Position numbers and translations under genes: made by a program
NCBI GenBank assembly: GCA_964244295.1
Contig: CAXTIG010000015.1
Coordinates: forward strand, 1-64,000
Reading direction: 5' to 3'
Length of the DNA stretch: 64,000 bases
Source: JAJAZB01 sp964244295
GTDB taxonomy: Bacteria > Bacteroidota > Bacteroidia > Cytophagales > Spirosomataceae
Shown: piece by piece, positions 16,910-25,354 of the stretch
Position numbering within the stretch: position 1 is the stretch's first letter
Layout of the letters: the number at the start of each line of letters is the position of its first letter
The notes under the pieces: generated by a model
What the model was told of the DNA's origin: nothing
Database searches by the model: none
Seen by the model: the letters and a program-made list of their open reading frames with translations, nothing else

Positions 16910-18244
16910 ATGAGCAGCTTTCTTACCCTTATCAAAAAAAAATTCGGCAACGGCAACTACGCGGGCGATGAATTTGGCGGCGCGCGGGGCCACGACGGCA
17001 GCGGCCTTCCCGCCCTGACTCCGAGCAATTTCATGTTTGCCACCGGCATCGAGTGCTCCTACCCGACCATTCAACACGGCAAAATCCGGCGGGACCAGTT
17101 GCGCGAATGCGGGCACTACGAGCGCTACAAAGAAGATTTGGGTTTGGTGAAAGAACTGGGTTTGAAGGTATTGCGGTACGGCCTACCCTACTACCAGATT
17201 CACCGGGCACCGGGCAAATTCGACTGGGCGTTTGCCGACCTGGCGATGGCCGAAATCAAGCGCCTCGGCATCACGCCCATCCTCGACCTGATGCACTTCG
17301 GCGTGCCCGACTGGATTGAAAACTACCAGAATCCTGAACTTCCCCTGCACTTCGCCGACTACGCCGGAGCCGTGGCCAAACGCTACCCCTGGGTGCGGTT
17401 TTTCACGCCCGTCAACGAGATTTACATCACGGCCCGCATCAGCGCAAAAGAAGGAGCCTGGAACGAGCAACTCAAATCCGATCGGGGCTTCGTCACGGCC
17501 CTGAAACACGCCACGGCAGCGAGTATCATGGGGACGCAACAAATCGCCAAACACCGCCCCGACTGCGTGATTATCCAGAGCGAAAGCGCCGAATTTCTCC
17601 ACGAAGCCTGCGCCACGCCCTCGCACGAAACCTTCATGACCAACGAGTTGCGGTTTCTTTCGCTTGATTTGCTCTACGCCCACCCCCCCACCGCCGACGT
17701 GGGTATGTACCTGTTGGACAACGGGTTGACCCGCGCCGAGTACGCCTGGTTCATGGCCGGGCAACCGCCCGGCTACCAGGTCATGGGCAATGATTACTAC
17801 GGGCGCAACGAGAAAATAAAACTGCCCGACGGCACCCTCCAGCAGTCGATGGACGTGCTGGGTTGGCTCCACATCACCCGAGAATACTACGACCGCTACA
17901 AAAAACCGGTCATGCACACCGAAACCAACGTGTTCGAGGCCGATGCCGCCCCGATGTGGCTTTGGAAACAGTGGATGAACGTCATGCAGATGCGGCGGCA
18001 GGGCGTACCCGTGCTCGGATTTACCTGGTACAGCCTCATCGACCAAATCGACTGGGACACGAACCTGGCCCAGGTCAATAACCGCGTGAACGCCTGCGGG
18101 CTGTACGACCTCGACCGCCAGCCCCGCCCGGTGCTGGAAGCGTACCGGAGTTTGCTCAAGGAATTTGGCCAAATCACGATGATGCCCTACGGCCCCATGC
18201 TCGAACTCACCGACCAAGCGGCGAGGTTGAAGGTGGAGGTGTGA
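16910..18244 (+). CDS. GH1-like glycoside hydrolase family protein
   Basis: The 444-residue protein has a TIM-barrel pattern of family 1 type. The acid/base site appears as TPVNE (family TxNE) and the nucleophile region as HTETN (family TEN). Other blocks are LRYGLPYYQIHRAPGKFDW, PILDLMHFGVPDW and GFTWYSLIDQIDWD. There is no signal peptide, so it is cytosolic. It starts 27 bp after the GMC gene, which suggests that glycoside breakdown or remodelling is tied to sugar oxidation by the same cluster. It diverges from classical beta-glucosidases, and hydrolytic activity is inferred. Confidence 0.8.
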   Translation: MSSFLTLIKKKFGNGNYAGDEFGGARGHDGSGLPALTPSNFMFATGIECSYPTIQHGKIRRDQLRECGHYERYKEDLGLVKELGLKVLRYGLPYYQIHRAPGKFDWAFADLAMAEIKRLGITPILDLMHFGVPDWIENYQNPELPLHFADYAGAVAKRYPWVRFFTPVNEIYITARISAKEGAWNEQLKSDRGFVTALKHATAASIMGTQQIAKHRPDCVIIQSESAEFLHEACATPSHETFMTNELRFLSLDLLYAHPPTADVGMYLLDNGLTRAEYAWFMAGQPPGYQVMGNDYYGRNEKIKLPDGTLQQSMDVLGWLHITREYYDRYKKPVMHTETNVFEADAAPMWLWKQWMNVMQMRRQGVPVLGFTWYSLIDQIDWDTNLAQVNNRVNACGLYDLDRQPRPVLEAYRSLLKEFGQITMMPYGPMLELTDQAARLKVEV

Positions 18245-18258
18245 GAGATTTTTTGATT

Positions 18259-18363
18259 GTCATCCTGAAAGGACCTTGTTGGACTACCGGACAGTTAACC
18301 GGTGACCCAGCGGTAGGTATCTTCCAACTGTCCGGTAGTCCAACAAGGTCCTTCCAGGATGAC
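18259..18363. repeat. Family E inverted repeat (GTCATCCTG...), 38-bp arms
   Basis: Arms 18259-18296 and 18326-18363 match over 38 bp with one mismatch. The same outer word (GTCATCCTGGAAGGACC) recurs at 33120-33210 with a different inner sequence. It lies between the GH1-like gene and the hydrolase gene and may end or protect the upstream transcript. Confidence 0.85.
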
Positions 18364-18404
18364 AGCGTAGGGAAGAATTTAACCCTGAACTTGCCTCACT
18401 CCAA

Positions 18405-19193
18405 ATGCTTAAGCCAGCAACTTCCATCCAACTCCACGTCGAGTCGCAAGGCAACGGCCCGCTGACGCTGGTGTTTCTGCATTACTTCGGCGGTTCCGCG
18501 CGGAGTTGGGACGGAGTGATAAAAGTTCTTTCAAAAAAATACCGCTGCCTCGCCCCCGACCTGCGCGGCTTCGGTGATTCGCCCGCCCCCGCCACGGGGT
18601 ACTCGGTCGATGCCGTGGCCGACGACGTGGCCGGGCTGCTCAGCGAACGTCACGTTGATGAATTTGTATTGGTGGGCCATTCAATGGGCGGAAAAATCGC
18701 AATGACGCTGGCGGCCCGGCAACCGGTAGGCTTGCGGGGCCTGGTTCTGATCACCCCCTCACCGCCTACGCCAGAACCCATCGATCCGGCCCAGCGCCAG
18801 CATTTGCTCGAAACCGGGGGCCAGCCGGAGGCAGCGGAGGATACGTTTCAAAACATCACCGTCGTCCCGGTTTCAACGGCCATTCAAGAAAAAATTATCG
18901 CCGACAACCTGCGGAGTTCGCGGCCTGGCTGGGAAGGTTGGTTGAAAACCGGCAGCCTCGAAACCATCGCCGACCGGATGAGCCGCGTCACCGCACCCAC
19001 GCTGGTGCTAGTGGGTGATCAAGAACCGCTGCTGCCCGAAGCGTTTCAGCGGCGGGAGGTTTTATCTTGCCTGCCCCAGGCCACGCTGCAACTGCTTTCG
19101 GGGGTTGGTCACCTGCCCCCACTCGAAAACCCGGAAGCGACGGCTCAGGCTATCCTGCATTTTTTGCTTGAAACCCAGTTCCAAATACCATGA
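18405..19193 (+). CDS. Alpha/beta-fold hydrolase
   Basis: The 262-residue protein shows an N-terminal strand and oxyanion region (FLHYFGGSARSW), the nucleophile elbow GHSMGG (Ser93), the acid in VGDQEPLLPE (about 206) and the catalytic His in GVGHLPP (about 236). No signal peptide is present. Relatives include esterases, haloperoxidase-like and ring-cleavage hydrolases, and I cannot choose among them. It precedes sucC by 110 bp without obvious functional connection. Confidence 0.85.
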   Translation: MLKPATSIQLHVESQGNGPLTLVFLHYFGGSARSWDGVIKVLSKKYRCLAPDLRGFGDSPAPATGYSVDAVADDVAGLLSERHVDEFVLVGHSMGGKIAMTLAARQPVGLRGLVLITPSPPTPEPIDPAQRQHLLETGGQPEAAEDTFQNITVVPVSTAIQEKIIADNLRSSRPGWEGWLKTGSLETIADRMSRVTAPTLVLVGDQEPLLPEAFQRREVLSCLPQATLQLLSGVGHLPPLENPEATAQAILHFLLETQFQIP

Positions 19194-19306
19194 ACCCGGC
19201 CTTTTTCTCCCTTCTCCTTTTTCCCTCTCTTCCTTTTTCCTCCTTTCTCCCTGTTTCTGCCTAATTTGGCACCCGCAAAAGAGCGCACACCTACCAAACC
19301 AAGTTC

Positions 19307-20509
19307 ATGAATATTCACGAATACCAGGCCAAAGACATTCTGAAGAGCTACGGCGTCCGGATTCAGGAAGGCATCGTGGTGGATAACCCCGCCCAGGCCG
19401 TGGAAGCCGCCCGCGAACTCAACCAGCAAACCGGCACAAAGTGGTTTGTCATCAAAGCCCAGATTCACGCCGGGGGGCGCGGCAAAGGCGGCGGGGTGAA
19501 ACTGGCTAAAAACTACGACGAGGTGCGGGAAAAATCGAAGAACATCCTGGGGATGCAACTCGTCACGCACCAGACCGGGCCAGAGGGCAAAAAAGTGAGC
19601 AAAGTGCTCATCGCCGAAGACGTGTACTACCCCGGTGCCTCGGAGCCGAAGGAGTTTTACGTCAGCGTGCTCCTCGACCGGGGCCGTTCCTGCAACGTGA
19701 TCATGGCCTCGACCGAAGGCGGGATGGACATCGAAGAAGTGGCCGCCAACACGCCCGAGCGGATCATCAAAGAATGGATCGACCCTCGCGTGGGTTTGCA
19801 ACCCTTCCAGGCGCGGAAACTGGCTTTCGCGCTCGGCCTCGAAGGCGATGCCCACAAGGAAATGGTGAAGTTTATCAACGCCCTCTACCGTGCTTACACC
19901 GAAACGGATTCGTCGATGTTCGAGATCAACCCGGTGCTAAAAACCTCGGATAACAAAATCCTGGCCGTGGACGCGAAGGTGAACCTGGACGACAACGCCA
20001 TGTTTCGCCACAAGGATTTCACCTCCCTGCGCGACATTTCGGAAGAAGACCCGCTCGAAGTGGAAGCTTCCTCCAACGACCTGAACTACGTGAAACTCGA
20101 CGGCAACGTGGGCTGCATGGTCAACGGCGCGGGCCTGGCGATGGCCACGATGGACATCATCAAACTCTCCGGCGGCGAACCGGCCAACTTCCTCGACGTA
20201 GGCGGTGGCGCGAATGCCAGAACGGTGGAAGCGGGTTTCCGAATTATCCTCAAAGATCCCAACGTGAAGGCCATCCTGATCAATATTTTCGGCGGCATCG
20301 TCCGCTGCGACCGCGTGGCAAGCGGGGTGGTGGAGGCATACAAAAACATCGGCGAAATCACGGTGCCCATCGTGGTACGCCTGCAAGGCACCAACGCCGA
20401 AGAAGGCGCGAAAATCATCGATGAATCGGGCCTGAAGGTGTATTCCGCCGTGCTGCTGAAAGACGCGGCACAGAAAATTAGTGAAGTGCTGAAGGGACAG
20501 GCGGCCTGA
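19307..20509 (+). CDS. sucC: Succinate-CoA ligase (ADP-forming), beta subunit
   Basis: The 400-residue protein is full length for SucC. It has the N-terminal MNIHEYQAKDIL, the ATP-grasp part with the glycine-rich GGRGKGGGVK loop, and the C-terminal CoA-ligase part with GLAMATMDI, FLDVGGGA and NIFGGIVRCD. With SucD it makes succinate and ATP from succinyl-CoA in the TCA cycle. The alpha subunit gene is not next to it, as in many Bacteroidota. A strong terminator follows. Confidence 0.96.
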   Translation: MNIHEYQAKDILKSYGVRIQEGIVVDNPAQAVEAARELNQQTGTKWFVIKAQIHAGGRGKGGGVKLAKNYDEVREKSKNILGMQLVTHQTGPEGKKVSKVLIAEDVYYPGASEPKEFYVSVLLDRGRSCNVIMASTEGGMDIEEVAANTPERIIKEWIDPRVGLQPFQARKLAFALGLEGDAHKEMVKFINALYRAYTETDSSMFEINPVLKTSDNKILAVDAKVNLDDNAMFRHKDFTSLRDISEEDPLEVEASSNDLNYVKLDGNVGCMVNGAGLAMATMDIIKLSGGEPANFLDVGGGANARTVEAGFRIILKDPNVKAILINIFGGIVRCDRVASGVVEAYKNIGEITVPIVVRLQGTNAEEGAKIIDESGLKVYSAVLLKDAAQKISEVLKGQAA

Positions 20510-20525
20510 TGACTTCGTTGATTCA

Positions 20526-20558
20526 AGCGGTCCGGGGCAATGCTCCGGACCGCTTTTA
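20526..20558 (+). terminator. Terminator after sucC
   Basis: Perfect 10-bp arms (20526-20535 and 20545-20554) are followed by TTTT. It sits between sucC and the convergent ATP-grasp gene. Confidence 0.8.
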
Positions 20559-20577
20559 GTTGTGCGGTGACTCCGTT

Positions 20578-21570
20578 TTAGCCAACTTCTGCTTCCAGCC
20601 AGCGCCGCTGATGGGCACCCGCCCTCGTTTTTTTGTCGAACGTACACAGGGTTTCTGCCAGCGTCCGCGAGATGGGTTGGTGGGTCGCTTCTTCGACAAA
20701 AAGCCATTGCCCCGCCGGATTTACCTCCAGAAAAACATACTCTCCCGACGGTGTTAAGCGCATATCCACGGCCCCGTACACGATATTGAGCCGTTTCATG
20801 AGCCGGAGCAATTTCTGCTCGACTCCCATCGGCAGGGTAACGGGTTCGATACGCGCCCGCTGGATGTCCATTCTAAAATCGACGGAGTAGCTGCCTGGGT
20901 TGGTGTAAATGGCCGCCGGAAAAATCGCATCACCCACGATGGTGATGCGTAAATCGGCCACGGCTTCGATGCATTCCTGGATGATCAGGGGGGCGAATTT
21001 CACCTTGTCGAGCAAGGCCATTTCCTGCTCTCGGAACAGCCGGGTTTCGCGCCAATCGGCTTCGGTGGCCGAGAACGGCTTGTAAATGCTGCGCCCCGGC
21101 CCGTGTTGCGCGATGAATTTTCGGGCGGCTTCCGGCGAATTTCCCAGGCACGTGGCCGGAATTTGCAGGCCAAGTTCGGCGGCAGCCTTCAGTTGGGCTA
21201 CTTTGCGCGAAGCCGATAAATCGTGTTTCGGATCGTTCACCCAACGGGCATCGAGCGCCTCCCAGAGGCCCGCAATGGCCTCGTTGGTTTCGTTCAGGCA
21301 AAATGAAACGTGCCGTCGATTCGTCAGGGAAGGATCGATTTGAAACGGCTGTGGTCGGCGCCACCACACGGCCCCGCAGTCGTTCAACGGCAGCGATCGC
21401 CCATCGTCAAAATCGAGGTTGGCGGTGAATGGCTCGTACCGAACCGAAAGTTGGCCCTGCCGTGGGTACGACGACAGGTCAAGCAAAAAAGACTCGGCGC
21501 CCCGGTCGTCGAGGTGTTCGATGACCCGTTGCGCGTGTACGTCGTCGGGACTGGAAAGAATCAGGATCAT
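20578..21570 (-). CDS. MvdD/graspetide-type ATP-grasp ligase
   Basis: The 330-residue protein has the pre-ATP-grasp motif VWWRRP (68-73), which is characteristic of the MvdC/MvdD group. It also has an ATP-grasp core with the lysine in IYKPFSATE, LRITIVGD in the middle, SVDFR in place of the usual DWR, and the Mg/ATP-binding EVNPAGQW (282-289). In microviridin-like pathways these enzymes link Thr/Ser or Lys side chains of a precursor to Asp/Glu by esters or amides. No small precursor gene is visible. The gene directly upstream on the same strand is an S8 protease with an unusual Thr/Asp-rich tail, which is the best candidate substrate. A hairpin separates the two genes. Confidence 0.85.
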   Translation of the reverse strand: MILILSSPDDVHAQRVIEHLDDRGAESFLLDLSSYPRQGQLSVRYEPFTANLDFDDGRSLPLNDCGAVWWRRPQPFQIDPSLTNRRHVSFCLNETNEAIAGLWEALDARWVNDPKHDLSASRKVAQLKAAAELGLQIPATCLGNSPEAARKFIAQHGPGRSIYKPFSATEADWRETRLFREQEMALLDKVKFAPLIIQECIEAVADLRITIVGDAIFPAAIYTNPGSYSVDFRMDIQRARIEPVTLPMGVEQKLLRLMKRLNIVYGAVDMRLTPSGEYVFLEVNPAGQWLFVEEATHQPISRTLAETLCTFDKKTRAGAHQRRWLEAEVG

Positions 21571-21600
21571 GACGGGAAAGTTGAAAGGAGTTACGGAATC

Positions 21601-21641
21601 TGAAAAGCGTCTTCGGCCCCGACCAGTCAGGGCCGAAGACG
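21601..21641 (-). terminator. Hairpin between S8 protease and ATP-grasp genes (possible attenuator)
   Basis: The perfect 12-bp arms 21608-21619 and 21630-21641 are followed on the minus strand by a weak T-tract (GCTTTTC). It could lower expression of the ATP-grasp gene relative to the protease. Confidence 0.6.
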
Positions 21642-21647
21642 GCCAAC

Positions 21648-23441
21648 CTAAGCCGGTTTGGTGGTCGAAAACCGAGTGGCCATTTTCTCGATGACCTCCG
21701 CTTCTTCCTCCGTCATGACCCCAGCCCGGTACAGTTCGGCGGCCTGCGTGAGGAAATTCTGATGCGCCTGACCCGTCCCGGCGGCGGCGGTATCGAACTG
21801 GTCGGCCCCGTCGGCGTGGTGGGGCGTGGCCAGCACAAACGGAATGGGATCTTCGATGGGATCGGGAAAGAACACCTCGTCCGAGCCGGGATGTTTGTCG
21901 AGTTGCGGGAATTTGACAAAATCAGTGCGGGGTGTCGTCAGGAGTGAATCTGCCGCCGTGGAGGTGCCGATAGATTCCCGAAACGTAAGCACACTGTCGA
22001 ATCGGGCCACGGTAAGGAGTGTATCCAGCCTGGGGAGGGTAGCCAGGTCTTCGATGGGTCGCTTCAAACTCGCCATTGCCGCGCTGGCATCGATCAGCCC
22101 AAACCCGTACTGGTTGTTTGGCACCGCATCGCCGGGATTGACGCGCAGGTTGCGGGCCGTTTGCCGGATGATGTCGGCCACTTCCGCCGCCGTGAGCGAA
22201 GGCCGCCGCGAAAGCAACAGGGCCGCCAACCCCGCCACGTGGGGCGCGGCCATCGAGGTGCCGTCTTTGTACGAATAAATGTTATCCCAATCCGTACTTC
22301 GGATACCGACACCCGGTGCCACCACGTCGATGTGCGGGCCACGATTGGAAAACCCGGCCCTTAAATCGGCGGAGTCAACCGCACCGACGGCCAGAACGTT
22401 GGGATACGCCGCCGGAAATGACGGCGTGTCGGAGTTGTCGTTGCCCATGGCCGCCACCACCAGGCACCCGCGCGATAAAGCATAGGCCACCGCGTCGCGC
22501 TGCACAAACGAGGAGCCAGGGCCACCCAGGCTGAGGTTGATGATGCGCGCCCCGTTGTCGGTGGCCCAGCGGATGCCCGCTGCGATGTCGGCGTCCGTAC
22601 CCACGCCCGTCACCCGGCCGTCGCTTACCCGCCGAATCCGGCCCAGCACCCGCACGGGTAGCAGGCGGCAATTCCAGGTCACGCCCGCCACACCCCTGGT
22701 ATTGTTAGAAACGGCACTGATCGTGCCCGCTACGTGCGTACCATGACCCACTTCATCGTCGGGTGAGTTGTCAGCCGTCAGAAAATCTCCCTCGGCGCGC
22801 CAGTCTTGTCCATTGATCCTAATGTTGGTCGTCGGCGTCGTTCCAATCCAATCCACCAGATCGCGGCCGGGCAACAGGTTCGCCGCCAGATCCGGGTGGT
22901 TCAGGTCGATGCCGGTGTCCACCACGGCCACCACCACCGTGGTGCTGCCGGTGGTGCGATCCCAGGCGGCGGGACAATTGATTTTGGCCAGGCCCCATTG
23001 CGTCGCGTACATCGGGTCGTTGGGTACGACCTGGGCAAAACGGAGGTAATTGGGACTAACTTCCTCCACTTCCTCCAACGCCGCAAGTTGCTTAACGGCC
23101 TCCTCCACGTCGGCTTCCTGGCTCTCGAACCGAACCCGGTACGTGGTGTCCATGTCACTCGTATCGGCCACTTCACTGGCTTCAGACGCGGAACGTACCC
23201 CGTCGACGGCTGGATCCGGAAACGGCGAATGGACCTTGTTGATCGCCGTCACGCCGAGTTGGCCGAGCACATCGTCTAATTTACTGATGCCGAACGCCGA
23301 CGCGGTAAACGCCGCGCTGCGTCGGAGTGGCCCCGGCGGGATGGCGTTACTGATTTCTTTTTGCCCTTCGGGCGTAAACTTGATCAGCAGTTCACCCGGT
23401 GCCGGTATGGGCTTGGTGAGTTGGAAATCCTCGATAACCAT
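21648..23441 (-). CDS. S8 (subtilisin-like) protease with Thr/Asp-rich C-terminal extension
   Basis: Starting at MVIEDFQ the protein has 597 residues. An I9-like inhibitory prodomain covers about 10-135. The catalytic triad is Asp175 (VVDTG), His233 (GHGTH) and Ser396 (GTSMAAP), with oxyanion Asn334. No signal peptide is visible. After the catalytic domain (about 460) comes a 137-residue tail. It contains repeated units RLDTLLT (471-477), RFDSVLT (480-486) and AADSLLT (496-502), an acidic Pro-rich stretch (515-535), and a helix ending AELYRAGVMTEEEAEVIEKM that resembles SHOCT-type tails. The next gene on the strand is a graspetide-type ATP-grasp ligase 77 bp away. I infer the tail may be crosslinked by it, perhaps as an inhibitory or targeting element. 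The protease assignment is firm; the role of the tail is a hypothesis. Confidence 0.9.
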   Translation of the reverse strand: MVIEDFQLTKPIPAPGELLIKFTPEGQKEISNAIPPGPLRRSAAFTASAFGISKLDDVLGQLGVTAINKVHSPFPDPAVDGVRSASEASEVADTSDMDTTYRVRFESQEADVEEAVKQLAALEEVEEVSPNYLRFAQVVPNDPMYATQWGLAKINCPAAWDRTTGSTTVVVAVVDTGIDLNHPDLAANLLPGRDLVDWIGTTPTTNIRINGQDWRAEGDFLTADNSPDDEVGHGTHVAGTISAVSNNTRGVAGVTWNCRLLPVRVLGRIRRVSDGRVTGVGTDADIAAGIRWATDNGARIINLSLGGPGSSFVQRDAVAYALSRGCLVVAAMGNDNSDTPSFPAAYPNVLAVGAVDSADLRAGFSNRGPHIDVVAPGVGIRSTDWDNIYSYKDGTSMAAPHVAGLAALLLSRRPSLTAAEVADIIRQTARNLRVNPGDAVPNNQYGFGLIDASAAMASLKRPIEDLATLPRLDTLLTVARFDSVLTFRESIGTSTAADSLLTTPRTDFVKFPQLDKHPGSDEVFFPDPIEDPIPFVLATPHHADGADQFDTAAAGTGQAHQNFLTQAAELYRAGVMTEEEAEVIEKMATRFSTTKPA

Positions 23442-23587
23442 AATGATAGGAGTTAAAGGGTGATGGACACGTCTCTTCGGCGTTTGCCGGATGGGCATCC
23501 GGTCGTTAGTCGTGCAGATCGAATCACGGGTAACACGAATCGACTGCCCACCTCCTGCTTCGAGTTCTCGGGTTTGTTTCCTGACAC

Positions 23588-23637
23588 AAAACAGGCAGGG
23601 TGGCCGAAAACTAGTTTCCGGCCACCCTGCCTGTTTT
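23588..23637. repeat. Inverted repeat, perfect 19-bp arms
   Basis: The arms 23588-23606 and 23619-23637 are exact complements around a 12-nt loop. The repeat sits between the M48 gene end and the S8 gene start; on the minus strand it lies in the S8 upstream region. Confidence 0.85.
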
Positions 23638-23651
23638 GAAGAAAATCAAGT

Positions 23652-24509
23652 TCAGTTCCCCGCCGAACCCGCCCGGCCTCCCTGGCTGCGGGCGTAATAT
23701 TTCCGGGCTTCGGGCATCAACTGCTGCAAATCGCGGATGCGCTTGTCATCCGCCGGGTGCGTCGAAAGAAACTGCGGCGGTTTCTGACTGCTAGCGCTGG
23801 CTTGGGCCATCCGGCTCCAGAACGTCACGGATTCCTCCGGGTTGTACCCCGCCATCGCCATAAAAATGACACCCAGGTGGTCGGCTTCCGACTCCTGGTC
23901 GCGGCCGTACTTCAGCAGCGCCACCTGCGCCCCAATCGGAGCCGCCAGGCCGTAGACCTGGTTCCAGAGATTCTGGGTTTCTGAGCGCTTGTTCGACATG
24001 GCGATACCCAGGCCGGCTTGTCCGGCTACGAGCAATCCCTGCGCCAGCATTCCCTGGCTCATGCGCTCGCCCCCGTGTTTGGCAATGGCGTGCGAAATTT
24101 CGTGGCCCATCACCGTTGCCAGGCCCGCCTCGGTTTGCGTGATGGGCAGTATTCCCGTGTACACCACCACTTTGCCGCCGGGCATACACCAAGCGTTGAT
24201 CTGCTTGTTTTCGACCAGGTTAAACTCCCAGTTGAAGCCGCTCAGGTAATCGGGCATTTTGTTTTGCTGAAAATACGAAGTGGCCGCCTTGGCGAGGCGT
24301 TCGCCTACCCGACGCACCAGTTGAGTTTGGTTATTTCCCGCCGAAACGACCCGGTTGGTATCCAGAAACTGCTTGTAACTCACCAGCGCCTGGGCGTTGA
24401 GTTCCTGGTCGGAAACGAGCAGAAGTTGGTTGCGGTTGGAAATCGGAACCCGACTACAGGCAATCATCGTGACCACGACGGTCAGCGAAGCGAGAACTAA
24501 TTTTTTCAT
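23652..24509 (-). CDS. M48-family metalloprotease lipoprotein (LoiP/BepA-like)
   Basis: The 285-residue protein has a lipoprotein signal with Cys18 as the acylated residue (TMIAC). The zinc motif is HEISH (136-140), and the third ligand Glu lies in DQESEADHLG. It belongs to the single-domain M48C group that degrades or trims misfolded outer-membrane proteins in the periplasm. It is about the usual size and has no TPR tail. The reading direction is the same as the S8 protease, but the 140-bp gap with a long hairpin suggests separate transcripts. Confidence 0.9.
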   Translation of the reverse strand: MKKLVLASLTVVVTMIACSRVPISNRNQLLLVSDQELNAQALVSYKQFLDTNRVVSAGNNQTQLVRRVGERLAKAATSYFQQNKMPDYLSGFNWEFNLVENKQINAWCMPGGKVVVYTGILPITQTEAGLATVMGHEISHAIAKHGGERMSQGMLAQGLLVAGQAGLGIAMSNKRSETQNLWNQVYGLAAPIGAQVALLKYGRDQESEADHLGVIFMAMAGYNPEESVTFWSRMAQASASSQKPPQFLSTHPADDKRIRDLQQLMPEARKYYARSQGGRAGSAGN

Positions 24510-24581
24510 GGGGATTACGTGGTTTGGTCACTGAAATTCAGACGAAGAAACCGCCTGATTCGTCCAACAAAAGAGTTAAAA

Positions 24582-24614
24582 TTGGTTAGAACGGCCAAAT
24601 CTGACTTAGTTTTG
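24582..24614 (+). promoter_or_regulatory. Bacteroidota-type promoter for the FAH-family gene
   Basis: TTG (24582-24584) and TAGTTTTG (24607-24614, a perfect TAnnTTTG) are separated by 22 nt, the same spacing as the TonB-receptor promoter. The start codon follows 32 bp later. Confidence 0.5.
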
Positions 24615-24645
24615 TGCCTTCACCCAAATTAGAAAAAACCATTCC

Positions 24646-25257
24646 ATGCGGATTTTTTGCATTGGTCGCAACTACGCCGAGCACATCGAAGAACTCCACA
24701 ACGAGCGCCCCGCCGAGCCGGTTATTTTCACCAAACCCGACACGGCGTTGATCCGCCCCGGCGACGCGTTTTACCTCCCCGATTTTTCGCAGGACGTCCA
24801 CCACGAGGTAGAAATCGTGGTGAAAATCAGTAAAATCGGCAAGAACATCGACGTAAAATTTGCCCCCAATTACTACACCGAACTCGGCGTGGGCATCGAC
24901 TTCACCGCCCGCGATTTGCAAAGCAAATTGAAAGCGAAAGGCTTGCCCTGGGATTTGGCCAAAGGCTTCGACGGCTCCGGCCCGGTGTCGGGTTTTGTTT
25001 CCAAAACGGAATTTTCTGATTTGAAAAATCTGAATTTCAGCCTCCAAATCAACGGCGAAACCCGGCAACGCGGCAACACGGCGATGATGCTCTGGAATGT
25101 GGACGAACAAATCGCGTTTCTCTCCCGCTACTTCACCCTCCGCGTCGGCGATTTGCTGTTCACCGGCACCCCGGCGGGCGTCGGACCCGTCCGGGCGGGC
25201 GACCGGCTGGTGGCTTCGCTGGAAGACAAGGTTCGGCTGGAGGTGGAGGTGAAATGA
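24646..25257 (+). CDS. Fumarylacetoacetate hydrolase (FAH)-family acylpyruvase
   Basis: The 203-residue protein matches the short FAH branch (YcgM/FAHD1 type). It has IFCIGRNYAEHIEEL at the start and the metal-binding acidic set in HHEVEIVVKI, YTELGVGIDFTARDLQ and GFDGSGPV. The glycine loop near the end is FTGTPAGVGPV. It would cleave acylpyruvates or decarboxylate oxaloacetate in the cytosol using Mg2+ or Mn2+. It is a stand-alone gene with its own promoter. Confidence 0.9.
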   Translation: MRIFCIGRNYAEHIEELHNERPAEPVIFTKPDTALIRPGDAFYLPDFSQDVHHEVEIVVKISKIGKNIDVKFAPNYYTELGVGIDFTARDLQSKLKAKGLPWDLAKGFDGSGPVSGFVSKTEFSDLKNLNFSLQINGETRQRGNTAMMLWNVDEQIAFLSRYFTLRVGDLLFTGTPAGVGPVRAGDRLVASLEDKVRLEVEVK

Positions 25258-25264
25258 AGTTTTT

Positions 25265-25313
25265 CGCGGGGTCACCCTGAGCGGAACGGTCCGCCGCTCA
25301 GGGTGACCCCGCG
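25265..25313. repeat. Family D inverted repeat, perfect 20-bp arms
   Basis: The arms 25265-25284 and 25294-25313 share the core GTCACCCTGAGCGG with the copies at 12047, 12872 and 40512. It sits between the FAH and M23 genes and could act as terminator for FAH. Confidence 0.85.
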
Positions 25314-25354
25314 AAGTGCAGATGTTTTAAACAAACCCCCGACGCCCCCCCGTT

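Noticed and set aside
17183..18217. 344-codon minus-strand frame opposite the GH1-like gene
   Set aside because: The plus-strand protein has recognisable GH1 blocks; the antisense frame has no domain pattern.
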